A stretch of 64,000 nucleotides of DNA. Source: Jejuia sp. UBA6058. Lineage in GTDB: Bacteria; Bacteroidota; Bacteroidia; Flavobacteriales; Flavobacteriaceae. The stretch covers positions 533,948 to 597,947 of the forward strand of contig DIYI01000012.1 in assembly GCA_002428965.1 (NCBI GenBank). The letters run 5' to 3'. Below, piece after piece: positions 50,526 through 60,183 of the stretch. The translations under genes and the position numbers were made by a program. Below the pieces are notes generated by a model. It had not been told where the DNA came from. It was given only the letters and a program-made list of their open reading frames with translations, and ran no database searches. How positions within the stretch are numbered: the first letter of the stretch is position 1; every line of letters starts with the position of its first letter.

Positions 50526-51746
50526 ATGCTAAAACATAAACAGAAGCCAACAACGGAAAAGCAAATTACTGCTGCCGATATATTGGGAAATCCTAAATAT
50601 TTAGCGATTTCATACGGAGGTTATAGACAAAAAACAAGAGATATTCAACCCACAATGCAACAATTAAAGGATGATATGAAAATATTATTTGCAATGGGTA
50701 TAAGAATATTGCGCACCTACAATGTGCAATTACAGCAAGCATCAAATTTGTTGAAAGTAATAAGAGAGCTGAAGGCAGAAGATCCATCATTTGAAATGTA
50801 TGTGATGTTAGGTGCTTGGATTGATTGTAAAAATGCCTGGACAGGAAAAGTACCAAATCATGAGATTGAAAGTGAGCATAATGCCTCTGAAATAGATCGC
50901 GCCGTTGCCCTTGCGCAACAATATCCAGACATTGTTAAGGTTTTGGCTGTTGGAAACGAAGCTATGGTACATTGGGCTACTACTTATTTTGTGAGACCAA
51001 ATGTGATACTCAAATGGGTAAATCATGTGCAAGATTTGAAAAAGAAAGGAGAATTACCAAAAGACTTGTGGGTAACAAGTTCTGATGATTTTTCTTCGTG
51101 GGGCGGAGGCGATCCCATATATCACACTGAAGATTTGAATGATTTAATTAGAGCCGTAGACTATATTTCCATGCACACCTACCCCATGCATAATTCATAT
51201 TACAATCCAGATTTTTGGACAGTTAGAGACAGGGAAAGAGAAAGTAGTGATGCCGAAAAAGTAGAATCTGCAATGCAACGCGCTATGCGATTTTCACAGC
51301 GCCAATTTGATGCGGTTGTGAGTTACATGCGAAGATTAGGAATTAACAAACCTGTTCATATTGGTGAAACGGGTTGGGCTACAAGATCGAGCTCACATTA
51401 CAATAAAAGTGGTTCTAGAGCAACTGATGAGTTTAAATCCGGAAGGTATTATGAGTTGCTAAGACAATGGACGAATAGCGAAGAAATATCATGTTTTTAT
51501 TTTGAAGCTTTTGATGAACCTTGGAAGGATGCTAATGACGAAAACGGATCTGAAAATCATTTTGGATTATTCACTGTAGACGGAAAGGCAAAATACGCAA
51601 TTTGGGATTTGGTGGATAAAGGAATTTTTGAAGGTCTTACCCGAGATGGAAATACGATTACCAAGACCTACAAAGGTAAAAAGGAAGATGTACTGAAAGA
51701 TGTACTTGTGCCCCCAAGAAAAGAAGAACTCATTTTAAATCATTAA
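50526..51746 (+). CDS. GH17 glycoside hydrolase, cytoplasmic
   Basis: A 406-residue GH17-like enzyme without signal peptide. The catalytic acid is Glu145 in LAVGNEAMV and the nucleophile Glu281 in HIGETGWATR; FYFEAFDEPWK lies after them. GH17 enzymes act on beta-1,3-glucans. It is a close paralogue of the next gene (shared blocks ILGN, YLA-SYGGYR, FEMYVMLGAWIDCKNAWT, DLWVTSSD) but lacks its lipoprotein signal, so the pair works on both sides of the membrane. The stop overlaps the next start by one base (TAATG). It follows the phosphorylase by 40 bp and probably shortens imported oligosaccharides for it. Confidence 0.88.
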   Translation: MLKHKQKPTTEKQITAADILGNPKYLAISYGGYRQKTRDIQPTMQQLKDDMKILFAMGIRILRTYNVQLQQASNLLKVIRELKAEDPSFEMYVMLGAWIDCKNAWTGKVPNHEIESEHNASEIDRAVALAQQYPDIVKVLAVGNEAMVHWATTYFVRPNVILKWVNHVQDLKKKGELPKDLWVTSSDDFSSWGGGDPIYHTEDLNDLIRAVDYISMHTYPMHNSYYNPDFWTVRDRERESSDAEKVESAMQRAMRFSQRQFDAVVSYMRRLGINKPVHIGETGWATRSSSHYNKSGSRATDEFKSGRYYELLRQWTNSEEISCFYFEAFDEPWKDANDENGSENHFGLFTVDGKAKYAIWDLVDKGIFEGLTRDGNTITKTYKGKKEDVLKDVLVPPRKEELILNH

Positions 51747-53032
51747 TGATGAAAAAATATACACTAATACTTTTGATATGCCTTATCTGGTCTTGTGGTA
51801 ATGAAAAAAAGAAGGAGGAAGTGAACCAAATTGAAGAGATAAAAGAATTAACAGCAAAAGACATTCTTGGAAACAAAGAATATTTAGCAATGTCCTATGG
51901 AGGGTATAGAAACGCAGACCATAGCATTGAACCGACAATGGATGAGCTTAAAGAAGATATGTTATTGCTACATGCATTAGGTATTAGAATGATTCGCACC
52001 TATAAAGTTCATAAACCGCAAGCTGAAAATGTGCTAAAAGTGATTAGCGAGATAAAACAGGAAGATCCAAATTTTGAAATGTACGTGATGTTAGGGGCTT
52101 GGATAGATTGTAAAAATGCTTGGACAGATAAAGAACCAATACATAACGAGGAAAGTGAAGATAACAAACCTCAAATGGAAAAAGCTGTGGCATTGGCAAA
52201 CCAATACCCAGATATCGTAAAGGTAATTGCTGTTGGAAACGAGGCAATGGTAAAATGGGCGGCATCTTATTATGTAGAGCCTTGGGTGATTTTGAAGTGG
52301 GTAAACTACCTTCAAGATTTAAAGAAAGAAGGAAAATTGTCTAAAGATTTATGGGTAACTAGTTCAGATAATTTTGCCTCTTGGGGCGGAGGTGGTGAAG
52401 AGTATCATGTTGAAGATTTAAATAACATAATTAAAGCAGTAGACTTTTTATCAGTACACACCTACCCTATGCATGATACGCATTACCAACCTGATTTTTG
52501 GTTAAATCAAGAAGGGCTTGAAGGAAAAACAGATATGGAAAAAATTGAAATTTCCATGTTAAGAGCAAAAGAATATGCTATCAATCAAACAGCGAATGTA
52601 AAAAAGTACATGGAAAGCCTTGGCGTAAGTAAACCGATTCACATTGGTGAAACAGGATGGGCCAGCTTTTCTTCAGGGCATTATGGAACAACAGGCTCTA
52701 AAGCTTGTGATGAATATAAAGAAGCTTTGTATTATCAACACATGAGAGATTGGACGAATGAAGCAGGAATGTCTTGTTTCTACTTTGAAGGGTTTGATGA
52801 ACCTTGGAAAGGTGGTCCCAATACTGGCAATTCTGAGAAACATTTTGGTTTGTTCACGGTTGATGGTAAAGCAAAATTCGCCCTTTGGGATGAAGTTGAT
52901 AAAGGCACTTTTAAAGGATTAACTAGAAATGGTAATTCTATTACCAAAACCTACGATGGAGATAAGGAAGCTTTAATGAAAGATGTAGAAGTACCTCCAA
53001 CTCCAGAAGCGTGGAAAGCAAATCAACATTAA
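51746..53032 (+). CDS. GH17 glycoside hydrolase, lipoprotein
   Basis: A 428-residue lipoprotein (lipobox IWSC, Cys17) with a charged linker KKKEEVNQIEEIKE before the GH17 domain. Catalytic residues are Glu166 (IAVGNEAMV) and Glu302 (HIGETGWASF). It is the exported twin of the preceding gene, and the two overlap by one base, so they arose by tandem duplication with gain or loss of the signal. It is expected to act at the outer membrane or in the periplasm on beta-1,3-glucan or its oligosaccharides, either hydrolysing or transglycosylating; sequence alone does not tell which. Translation may start at the second ATG, 51749. Confidence 0.88.
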   Translation: MMKKYTLILLICLIWSCGNEKKKEEVNQIEEIKELTAKDILGNKEYLAMSYGGYRNADHSIEPTMDELKEDMLLLHALGIRMIRTYKVHKPQAENVLKVISEIKQEDPNFEMYVMLGAWIDCKNAWTDKEPIHNEESEDNKPQMEKAVALANQYPDIVKVIAVGNEAMVKWAASYYVEPWVILKWVNYLQDLKKEGKLSKDLWVTSSDNFASWGGGGEEYHVEDLNNIIKAVDFLSVHTYPMHDTHYQPDFWLNQEGLEGKTDMEKIEISMLRAKEYAINQTANVKKYMESLGVSKPIHIGETGWASFSSGHYGTTGSKACDEYKEALYYQHMRDWTNEAGMSCFYFEGFDEPWKGGPNTGNSEKHFGLFTVDGKAKFALWDEVDKGTFKGLTRNGNSITKTYDGDKEALMKDVEVPPTPEAWKANQH

Positions 53033-53050
53033 AATGCATATTCTTTTTGA

Positions 53051-54544
53051 ATGAAATGTTTAAACTACATAGCAATAGTCTTAGCAACTCTAATTATGAC
53101 AGGTTGTAATACAGAGGATAAAACATTGATGGTTGAGGTTTTTGAAACCTCAGCAGCTGGTAACAAACTCACTAAAATAAATGAGTTTAAAACCACAGAT
53201 AGTGTAGTGACTATAACCTTAAAACCTCAACAAAAACTCCAAACCATTACCGGTTTTGGTGGTGCGTTTACAGAGGCTTCTGCATATCTTCTAAATAAAT
53301 TGAGCAAAGAGAACCGTCGGAAAATAATTGATGCCTATTTCAGTAAAGAAGGGGCGCATTATTCGCTAACAAGAACCCATATGAACTCTTGTGATTTCTC
53401 ATTAAGCAACTATTCATATACACCCGTCGAAGATGATAAGGAACTTGAACATTTCACTATTGAAGAAGATAAAGATGACTTAATTCCGTTTATAAAGGAA
53501 GCCATGGCTGCTTCAACAGATGGGTTTAGAATATTTGGCTCACCATGGACTGCTGCGCCTTGGATGAAGGATAACAACAAATGGGTGGGCGGTAAACTAC
53601 TACCAGAATATTATGATACCTGGGCCTTGTTTTTTTCAAAATACGTAGATGCTTATAAAGCTGAAGGTATAGATATATGGGGGTTTACGGTTGAGAATGA
53701 ACCTTTAGGCAATGGCAACAACTGGGAAAGTATGCATTACACACCTGATGAGATGACCAACTTTGTTCAGAATTATTTGGGGCCAAAGTTAGAAGCTGAT
53801 GGTAAAGGTGATTTGAAGATTTTAGGATACGATCAGAATAGAGAACACCTTAAAGAGTGGATAGATTCCCAATATAAGAATGAAGAAACATCAAAATATT
53901 TTGACGGGACAGCCATTCACTGGTATGCTAGTACGTTCCATTATTTTCCTGTGGAACTGCAATATGCCCATAGTAAAGCACCAGAAAAACTTTTAATTCA
54001 ATCTGAAGCTTGTATAGATGCTGAAGTACCTGTTTGGAAGGACGATGCATGGTATTGGAAAAAGGAAGCCACCGATTGGGGTTGGGATTGGGCGCCAGAA
54101 GATGATAAGCATATGCATCCAAAATATGCCCCAGTAAATCGTTACGCTAGAGATATTATAGGTTGCCTAAACAATTGGGTTGATGGATGGGTAGATTGGA
54201 ATATGGTATTGGATAAAAAAGGAGGTCCTAATTGGTTTAAAAATTGGTGTATTGCTCCTGTAGTTGTCGATCCAGAAGCTGATGAGGTATACTTTACACC
54301 ACTATATCATACTATGGCTCATTTTAGTAAATATATGAGACCAAACGCTAAAGTCATAGGTTTAGATAATTCAGATAACACTTTAATGGCAACGGCTGCA
54401 ATTAATCTGGATGGATCCACAGTTGTCGTGCTATTTAATGAACTTAATACCCCAAAGACCATAAACCTTTCCTTAAACGAAAGACATGCTAAAATTGCAA
54501 TAGATGCGAAAGCAATTCAAACTATTGTGATTCCAAAAGCATAA
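53051..54544 (+). CDS. GH30 glycoside hydrolase, lipoprotein (probable beta-1,6-glucanase)
   Basis: A 497-residue lipoprotein (lipobox MTGC, Cys19) of the GH30 family. Hallmarks are LQTITGFGGAFTEASAYLL, the acid/base Glu217 in GFTVENEP and the nucleophile Glu319 in LLIQSEACID; a C-terminal beta domain (ATAAINLDGSTVVVLFNE, IDAKAIQTIVIP) closes the chain. Subfamilies related to this pattern include glucosylceramidases and endo-beta-1,6-glucanases; in a beta-1,3-glucan locus, cutting beta-1,6 side chains of laminarin is the likelier task. It follows the lipoprotein GH17 by 18 bp and precedes a symporter gene by 31 bp. Confidence 0.88.
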   Translation: MKCLNYIAIVLATLIMTGCNTEDKTLMVEVFETSAAGNKLTKINEFKTTDSVVTITLKPQQKLQTITGFGGAFTEASAYLLNKLSKENRRKIIDAYFSKEGAHYSLTRTHMNSCDFSLSNYSYTPVEDDKELEHFTIEEDKDDLIPFIKEAMAASTDGFRIFGSPWTAAPWMKDNNKWVGGKLLPEYYDTWALFFSKYVDAYKAEGIDIWGFTVENEPLGNGNNWESMHYTPDEMTNFVQNYLGPKLEADGKGDLKILGYDQNREHLKEWIDSQYKNEETSKYFDGTAIHWYASTFHYFPVELQYAHSKAPEKLLIQSEACIDAEVPVWKDDAWYWKKEATDWGWDWAPEDDKHMHPKYAPVNRYARDIIGCLNNWVDGWVDWNMVLDKKGGPNWFKNWCIAPVVVDPEADEVYFTPLYHTMAHFSKYMRPNAKVIGLDNSDNTLMATAAINLDGSTVVVLFNELNTPKTINLSLNERHAKIAIDAKAIQTIVIPKA

Positions 54545-54575
54545 CCACTAAAACTAACTAAAAAAGATTAAAATT

Positions 54576-56006
54576 ATGTCAAATGTAAAAACGGCTGCAG
54601 CAGACAGAGTGCCTTTGGGCCAGAAAGCAGCTTTTGGTGCTGGCCATTTAGTATTGAACCTACTACCTGGCGCCTTGGGTGTATTTATGTTCTTCTTACT
54701 AACGGTCTTTGGGATGGATCCTGTTCAAGCCGGAATTTTAGGCGGACTACCAAGAATTTTTGATGCGATCACAGATCCTGTAATGGGTTTTATATCGGAT
54801 AACACGAGTTCTAAATATGGTCGTAGAAGGCCATACATTTTTGTTGGAGCCATTTTAAGTGCCATATTTTTTGTGTTGCTCTGGCAAATGGATGAGAATA
54901 ATTCTGCCACGTTCAACTTCTGGTATTTTTTAATAATGTCTCTAGTGTTCCTAATTGGCAATACTATGTTTGCAACACCATTGGTAGGACTTGGTTTTGA
55001 AATGACTACGGATTACAATGAAAGAACACGTTTAATGGCGTTCTCTCAAACTGTAGGTTTAGTGGCTTGGGTTATTGTGCCTTGGTTCTGGCCAATGATA
55101 CCAAATGAAAGTTTATTTGAGAGTCAAGCAGTCGGCATTAGAACATTAGCATTATACGTAGGTTTAGGCTGTTTACTATTAGGAATATTACCTGCTATAT
55201 TTTGCCGTGGCATCGATGCTGGAAATATGGGTGATAGAAAAAAATTGACGCTTAAAACCATTTTTAGCAATTTAAAAGATTTAGTGTCGAGCATAGGTGA
55301 AGCTATAAAAAACAAGCCTTTTATGAAATTATGCGGCGCAACGTTTTTGGTGTTCAATGGCTTTCAAATTGTTGCTTCTTTTAGTTTTTTCATTATTGTG
55401 TTTTATTTATTTAGCGGTGATTATGGAGCGACTGGAACTTGGCCAGCTTGGTTTAGTTCTATAAGTGCTTTAGTATCTGCTTTAGTGGTAATTCCTATAG
55501 TATCTGCTATGGCCAATAGATGGGGAAAGAAAAATGCCTTTATCATATCTACGACACTTTCAATTATTGGATATATACTTAAGTGGTGGACATTTACACC
55601 AGAAAACCCTTGGTTAATGTTCATTCCAATACCTCTAATATCATTTGGATTAGGAAGTTTATTTACACTTATGATGAGTATGACTGCGGATGTTTGTGAT
55701 TTGGACGAATTAGTAAATGGAATGCCTCGGAAAGAAGGAACCTTTGGCGCTTTGTACTGGTGGGTTGTAAAATTAGGTCAAGGTCTTGCTTTGGTTTTTG
55801 GCGGTCTTGTACTCCAATTTATTGGATTTGATGGTGGTTTGGCGACGCAGTCAGAAGAAACATTATTAAATCTTAGAATAGCCGATATTGTATTTCCTGT
55901 AGTTACTGCAGGTTTAGCCATTTGGGCCATGTGGAGGTATAGCTTAACCGAAGAAAGAGCAAGAGAGATAAAAGAAGAACTGGAAGAAAGACGAGGAAAA
56001 TTATAA
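54576..56006 (+). CDS. GPH-family sugar:cation symporter 1
   Basis: A 476-residue inner-membrane transporter of the glycoside-pentoside-hexuronide:cation symporter family (MFS_2). Twelve hydrophobic segments are visible, and the signature block RIFDAITDPVMGFISDNTSSKYGRRRP lies at about residues 62-88. The second half has FGLGSLFTLMMSMTADVCDLDEL. It would import glucan oligosaccharides from periplasm to cytoplasm. It is paralogous to the symporter at 57703; each is followed by a cytosolic GH17. Substrate is inferred from the neighbours. Confidence 0.9.
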   Translation: MSNVKTAAADRVPLGQKAAFGAGHLVLNLLPGALGVFMFFLLTVFGMDPVQAGILGGLPRIFDAITDPVMGFISDNTSSKYGRRRPYIFVGAILSAIFFVLLWQMDENNSATFNFWYFLIMSLVFLIGNTMFATPLVGLGFEMTTDYNERTRLMAFSQTVGLVAWVIVPWFWPMIPNESLFESQAVGIRTLALYVGLGCLLLGILPAIFCRGIDAGNMGDRKKLTLKTIFSNLKDLVSSIGEAIKNKPFMKLCGATFLVFNGFQIVASFSFFIIVFYLFSGDYGATGTWPAWFSSISALVSALVVIPIVSAMANRWGKKNAFIISTTLSIIGYILKWWTFTPENPWLMFIPIPLISFGLGSLFTLMMSMTADVCDLDELVNGMPRKEGTFGALYWWVVKLGQGLALVFGGLVLQFIGFDGGLATQSEETLLNLRIADIVFPVVTAGLAIWAMWRYSLTEERAREIKEELEERRGKL

Positions 56007-56040
56007 TCCTAATTAGCGTAGAAACTTAAATGAAAATATT

Positions 56041-56673
56041 ATGTCAACAAAAGTATTAATCATAATAGGCATTGTTCTCGTCTTGATTGCAATCCTAAGT
56101 AGTATAAAAATGAGCTCAGGCTCAAGATTTATTAGTTCCAAAATTGGTATAACTTCAGGGGTTATTGGAGTTCTTCTACTAATTTTTGCAAGTTATTCAT
56201 CCGATTTAGTGAGTTATAACAAACAAATTGAGCAGATTTCCATTGGAAATAAATTAAAGATTGAAGGTGATGTAAATCAAACAAAGGTTATTTCTCCGAT
56301 TGATCAAGATTCGGTGGATTGCAGGATTTTAACAATGGGTGTTTATCCAGAATCTAATCAAAATGATATTTGGGTATTAATTCGTCCAACAGACGATCGT
56401 TACTATCCACAATCAGATCATACAAACACTTCTTATAAAAGAGATGGTGAATGGCAAGTAGTTACACGTTTTGGTGGTGATTTAGGAGAAGCTTATGATT
56501 TAATCGTTTATGAAGCAGATACTGCAGCGTCTGAATTTTTCAGCACCACAATCGAGAGTTGGAAAACGGCTGATGATTACCCTGGATTAAAGCTTGAAGA
56601 AATGCCGGCTGGAGCAAAAGAAGTGGATAGAATAAAAATTTACACTAGAAAAAATTGTAGAGGTGTATTTTAA
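56041..56673 (+). CDS. Unknown two-helix membrane protein in the glucan locus
   Basis: I do not recognise this 210-residue protein. Two hydrophobic segments lie at about residues 4-22 (KVLIIIGIVLVLIAILSSI) and 35-52 (IGITSGVIGVLLLIFASY), then some 150 residues of soluble, beta-rich, acidic sequence with WVLIRPTDDRYYPQSDH and WQVVTRFGGDLGEAYDL, ending in the basic KIYTRKNCRGVF. The topology suggests a soluble domain facing one side of the inner membrane. It sits between symporter 1 (34 bp upstream) and a cytosolic GH17 (58 bp downstream), so it may help the transporter or bind sugar, but no catalytic or binding motif is evident. Confidence 0.75.
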   Translation: MSTKVLIIIGIVLVLIAILSSIKMSSGSRFISSKIGITSGVIGVLLLIFASYSSDLVSYNKQIEQISIGNKLKIEGDVNQTKVISPIDQDSVDCRILTMGVYPESNQNDIWVLIRPTDDRYYPQSDHTNTSYKRDGEWQVVTRFGGDLGEAYDLIVYEADTAASEFFSTTIESWKTADDYPGLKLEEMPAGAKEVDRIKIYTRKNCRGVF

Positions 56674-56731
56674 TTGCGCTAACCTGATAGCAAATGTTAA
56701 GATTAAAATTTAATAAGAAAAACTAAAAAGG

Positions 56732-57643
56732 ATGTCATATAGAGAAGAATCGTATTATAAATCAAATTATAGTCAAATAGCTACTAAAGGAATTAATCTT
56801 GAGGACTATTCTCTTGAGGAGTTAAAGGCGTTATGGCGAAAAACTTTGAATGATGGTTTTCATGGAATATGTTTTAGCATGTACCGTGATGGGCAGTCAC
56901 CAGGCGACGATATTAGTATGGAGCAAGTGGAAGAACGTATCAATATTTTGAAACCCTATGTTGGAGCCATTCGTTCTTTTTCATGTATAGAGGGCAATGA
57001 GTTCGTTCCAATTGTAGCAAAAAAGCATGGACTTAAAACTCTTGTTGGTGCTTGGTTAGGAGATGATAAAGAGGATAACGAGCGCGAAATTGAAGGACTG
57101 ATAGAGCTTGCTAAATCGGGAAATGTAGATGTTGCTGCTGTAGGTAATGAAGTTTTATATAGAAATGATTTAACCCTAGAAGAGCTAGTCGGATATATTA
57201 ATAGGGTAAAAGAAGCATTTGCAGGATTGAATATTCCTGTGGGGTATGTAGATGCATATTATGAGTTTTCAAGACACCCAATTTTAGTAGAGAGTACAGA
57301 TGTTGTTTTGGCTAATTTATATCCTTATTGGGAAGGCTGCCCGATTGAGTATGCATTAGGGCATATGCAAGCCATGTATGGCTCGGTTGTAGATGCTGCT
57401 CAAGGAAAGCCAATAATTATTACAGAAACAGGATGGCCGAGTCAAGGAGGAGGTCTTAACGGAGCCGTGGCCACGGAAGAAGGTGCCATGAAATATTTCA
57501 TTGATACCATAAACTGGACAAATGCAAATAATATCCCAATCTTCTATTTCTCTTCTTTTGATGAATCATGGAAAACAGGCGATGAAGGCGATGTCGGTGC
57601 ATATTGGGGCCTTTGGGACAAGCATGAAAATTTAAAATTTTAA
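56732..57643 (+). CDS. GH17 glycoside hydrolase, cytoplasmic (short type)
   Basis: A 303-residue protein with no signal peptide. The GH17 catalytic acid is Glu140 in AAVGNEVLY and the nucleophile Glu232 in IITETGWPSQ; FYFSSFDESWKTG and DVGAYWGLWDKH lie near the end. It is shorter than the GH17 pair at 50526/51746 and belongs to a different GH17 subtype, being paralogous to the gene at 59146. Being cytoplasmic, it would act on oligosaccharides brought in by the symporters. Either hydrolysis or transglycosylation is possible. Confidence 0.87.
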   Translation: MSYREESYYKSNYSQIATKGINLEDYSLEELKALWRKTLNDGFHGICFSMYRDGQSPGDDISMEQVEERINILKPYVGAIRSFSCIEGNEFVPIVAKKHGLKTLVGAWLGDDKEDNEREIEGLIELAKSGNVDVAAVGNEVLYRNDLTLEELVGYINRVKEAFAGLNIPVGYVDAYYEFSRHPILVESTDVVLANLYPYWEGCPIEYALGHMQAMYGSVVDAAQGKPIIITETGWPSQGGGLNGAVATEEGAMKYFIDTINWTNANNIPIFYFSSFDESWKTGDEGDVGAYWGLWDKHENLKF

Positions 57644-57702
57644 CTACAAAGCCATAAACAGAATTATTTACGCATTTAAGTGAATGGAATTGAATAATGT
57701 AG

Positions 57703-59145
57703 ATGGGCAAAGAAATATCTAAAAATATAGTGCCAATGAGGCAAAAAGTGGCATTTGGAGTAGGCATGTTGGCCAACCAAATGTTTCCAGCTATTCTAGG
57801 AATTTTTATGGTAGTACTTGTACAAGATTTGGGTTTTCCAGGATGGGTATGGGGTATCATTTATTTTTTCCCAAGGATTTTTGACGCTATTACAGACCCA
57901 ATAATGGGTTATATATCCGATAACACTAGATCTAAATGGGGACGCAGACGTCCATTCGTTTTAATAGGTGGTATCGTTATGGGTATTGCATATATAATAA
58001 TGTGGCAGCTTTTTAGGGAAAACAGCTTACAATTTAATTTTTGGTATTTCTTTTTATGGTCTTTAGTGTTTTATATAGGTCTTACAATTTTTAGCGTGCC
58101 ATATGTTGCGATGGGATACGAGATGAGTGACGATTTTCATGAGCGCACAAGTATTATGGCGATAGCACAATGGATTGGGCAATGGGCATGGGTAATAGCA
58201 CCATTATTCTGGATTATTATGTACGATCCAAATTGGTTTCCATCAGCCGATGTAGCGGTAAGGCAATTGGCAATATGGGTTGCAATTCCATGTACTATTT
58301 GTGCTATAGTGCCAGCAATATTCATTAAAAGTGAATCAACCTTGGATAAAGATTATGAACCAATAAGTTTTTCAAAAGTTGTTGGCAGCTTGAAGAAAAT
58401 ATTTCACACTACTGTTAAGGAAGCCTTTAAAATTAAGGAATTCAGAAAACTTTGTCTAGCAACATTTTTAATTTTTAACGCATTTAATACAGTTGCGGCA
58501 CTTACGTTTTTTGTAATTGTCTATAAACTATTCAACGGAGATGCTGCAGCTAGCGGTATTTGGGTTTCCTTATTTGGGTGTATAGGTGCTTTGGGTACTA
58601 CATTCATCGTGATACCTGTTGTAACTTGGATGTCTAAAGTTATGGGTAAGCGAGAAGCATTTTTGTTGTCTCAGGGGATATCTGTTATCGGATATATTAT
58701 GCTATGGTTTCTGTTCGTTCCTGGGAAACCTTGGATGTATATCATAGCATTACCATTTTTTTCCTTCGGAATAGGAAGTTTGTTCACTATAATGATGTCT
58801 ATGACGGCAGATGTTATTGATATAGATGAATTAAACTCTGGTTTGAGACGAGAAGGTATTTTTGGAGCGATTTATTGGTGGATGGTAAAGATAGGATTTG
58901 CGATTGCTGGTGGGTTAAGCGGAGTAATTATTGCTATTGTTGGATTTAATCCGGATTTATCCACGGTAGAGCAGCAATCGGCGGTGGATGGGTTGCATGC
59001 TTTCTTTTGCTTTTTCCCCATGATTGGTACGTTGATAGCCATGTATATCATGAGGGATTATGGTGTTTCCGAAGAAAGATCCAATGAAATTAGAGTAAAA
59101 TTAAATAAACGAAGAGAAGGCTATAACTTAAATGTGATTGAATAA
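57703..59145 (+). CDS. GPH-family sugar:cation symporter 2
   Basis: A 480-residue inner-membrane transporter paralogous to symporter 1. It has twelve hydrophobic segments, the block RIFDAITDPIMGYISDNTRSKWGRRRP and FGIGSLFTIMMSMTADVIDIDEL. The next gene, a cytosolic GH17, starts on the base after its stop codon, so the two are translationally coupled. Its cargo is probably a different length or linkage of oligosaccharide than that of symporter 1, which is inference. Confidence 0.9.
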   Translation: MGKEISKNIVPMRQKVAFGVGMLANQMFPAILGIFMVVLVQDLGFPGWVWGIIYFFPRIFDAITDPIMGYISDNTRSKWGRRRPFVLIGGIVMGIAYIIMWQLFRENSLQFNFWYFFLWSLVFYIGLTIFSVPYVAMGYEMSDDFHERTSIMAIAQWIGQWAWVIAPLFWIIMYDPNWFPSADVAVRQLAIWVAIPCTICAIVPAIFIKSESTLDKDYEPISFSKVVGSLKKIFHTTVKEAFKIKEFRKLCLATFLIFNAFNTVAALTFFVIVYKLFNGDAAASGIWVSLFGCIGALGTTFIVIPVVTWMSKVMGKREAFLLSQGISVIGYIMLWFLFVPGKPWMYIIALPFFSFGIGSLFTIMMSMTADVIDIDELNSGLRREGIFGAIYWWMVKIGFAIAGGLSGVIIAIVGFNPDLSTVEQQSAVDGLHAFFCFFPMIGTLIAMYIMRDYGVSEERSNEIRVKLNKRREGYNLNVIE

Positions 59146-60069
59146 ATGTCGTATAGATCAGATAAAATATTGTCTTTATCTGGGTATAATCTGGATAATA
59201 AAACAGCCAAGGGTTTACAAAATCTTTTTAAACGGGTACTGAACGGAGGTATGCACGGTTTATGCTTTAGTCCTTATGGTGAAGGACAAGAACCAGGAGA
59301 TCAACTTACCGAAAGACAAATAAAACGCAGACTTAAAATTATTAAGCCGTATACCGAATGGGTAAGATCTTTTTCATGTACAGAAGGCAACGAACTTATT
59401 CCTAAAATTGCCAAAGAGATGGGAATGAAAACCTTGGTTGGCGCATGGTTGAGCAACGAGCCTACTATAAATGCTAAAGAAATAGAAGGCTTAAAGAAAC
59501 TGTCTAGTGAGGGATTTGTAGATATTGCTGCAGTTGGAAATGAGGTAATGTATAGAGGAGACTTAACAGAAGCAGAACTGGTTGAGAATATATACGATGT
59601 AAAGAAGGCAATTACAAACGTTCCCGTTGGCTATGTTGATGCGTATTACGAATTTGCACATAGACCTAAAATTACAGATGCTTGCGATGTTATTTTGGCT
59701 AACTGTTATCCCTATTGGGAAGGCTGTAGTATAGATTATTCGTTAATTTATATGAAGGACATGTACAACAAAGCTCTAAAAGCAGGAGGTGGTAAAAAGG
59801 TTATTATAACCGAAACAGGATGGCCTAGTGAAGGTGAAGGATTAAATGGCGCCTTTCCATCCAAAGAAAACGCTATAAAATATTTTATCAATAGTCAGCT
59901 ATGGGCACAAGAAGAGAATATAGATATATTTTATTTTTCCTCTTTTGATGAATCCTGGAAAGTAGGTGCCGAGGGAGATGTAGGAGCTTATTGGGGTATC
60001 TGGGACAAAAATGAGAAACCAAAATTTTACACCAAGCCTTTATCTCTTAAGAACAAGATTTTTACCTAA
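59146..60069 (+). CDS. GH17 glycoside hydrolase, cytoplasmic (short type, second copy)
   Basis: A 307-residue protein without signal peptide, paralogous to the GH17 at 56732 (both have CFS-Y, EWVRSFSC/AIRSFSC, VGYVDAYYEF, YPYWEGC). The catalytic acid is Glu133 in AAVGNEVMY and the nucleophile Glu223 in IITETGWPSE. The last residues add a basic tail TKPLSLKNKIFT. The start ATG abuts the stop of symporter 2, making a symporter-hydrolase couple. It ends unit C; the next gene has its own possible promoter. Confidence 0.87.
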   Translation: MSYRSDKILSLSGYNLDNKTAKGLQNLFKRVLNGGMHGLCFSPYGEGQEPGDQLTERQIKRRLKIIKPYTEWVRSFSCTEGNELIPKIAKEMGMKTLVGAWLSNEPTINAKEIEGLKKLSSEGFVDIAAVGNEVMYRGDLTEAELVENIYDVKKAITNVPVGYVDAYYEFAHRPKITDACDVILANCYPYWEGCSIDYSLIYMKDMYNKALKAGGGKKVIITETGWPSEGEGLNGAFPSKENAIKYFINSQLWAQEENIDIFYFSSFDESWKVGAEGDVGAYWGIWDKNEKPKFYTKPLSLKNKIFT

Positions 60070-60120
60070 ACATTAACTTAATATTCAGAAAATTAGTTGA
60101 AGTAAAGGTGTAATTTTTCT

Positions 60121-60128
60121 TATCTTTC
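60121..60128 (+). promoter_or_regulatory. Possible -7 box for VCBS/UnbV gene
   Basis: TATCTTTC is one base off TAnnTTTG, 56 bp before the ATG, with GTTG about 22 bp upstream as a possible -33 box. Confidence 0.35.
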
Positions 60129-60183
60129 ATATAGAGAAACCAACTTCCAATAATTAAACTTCATAATTTAAAAATTAATTAGA

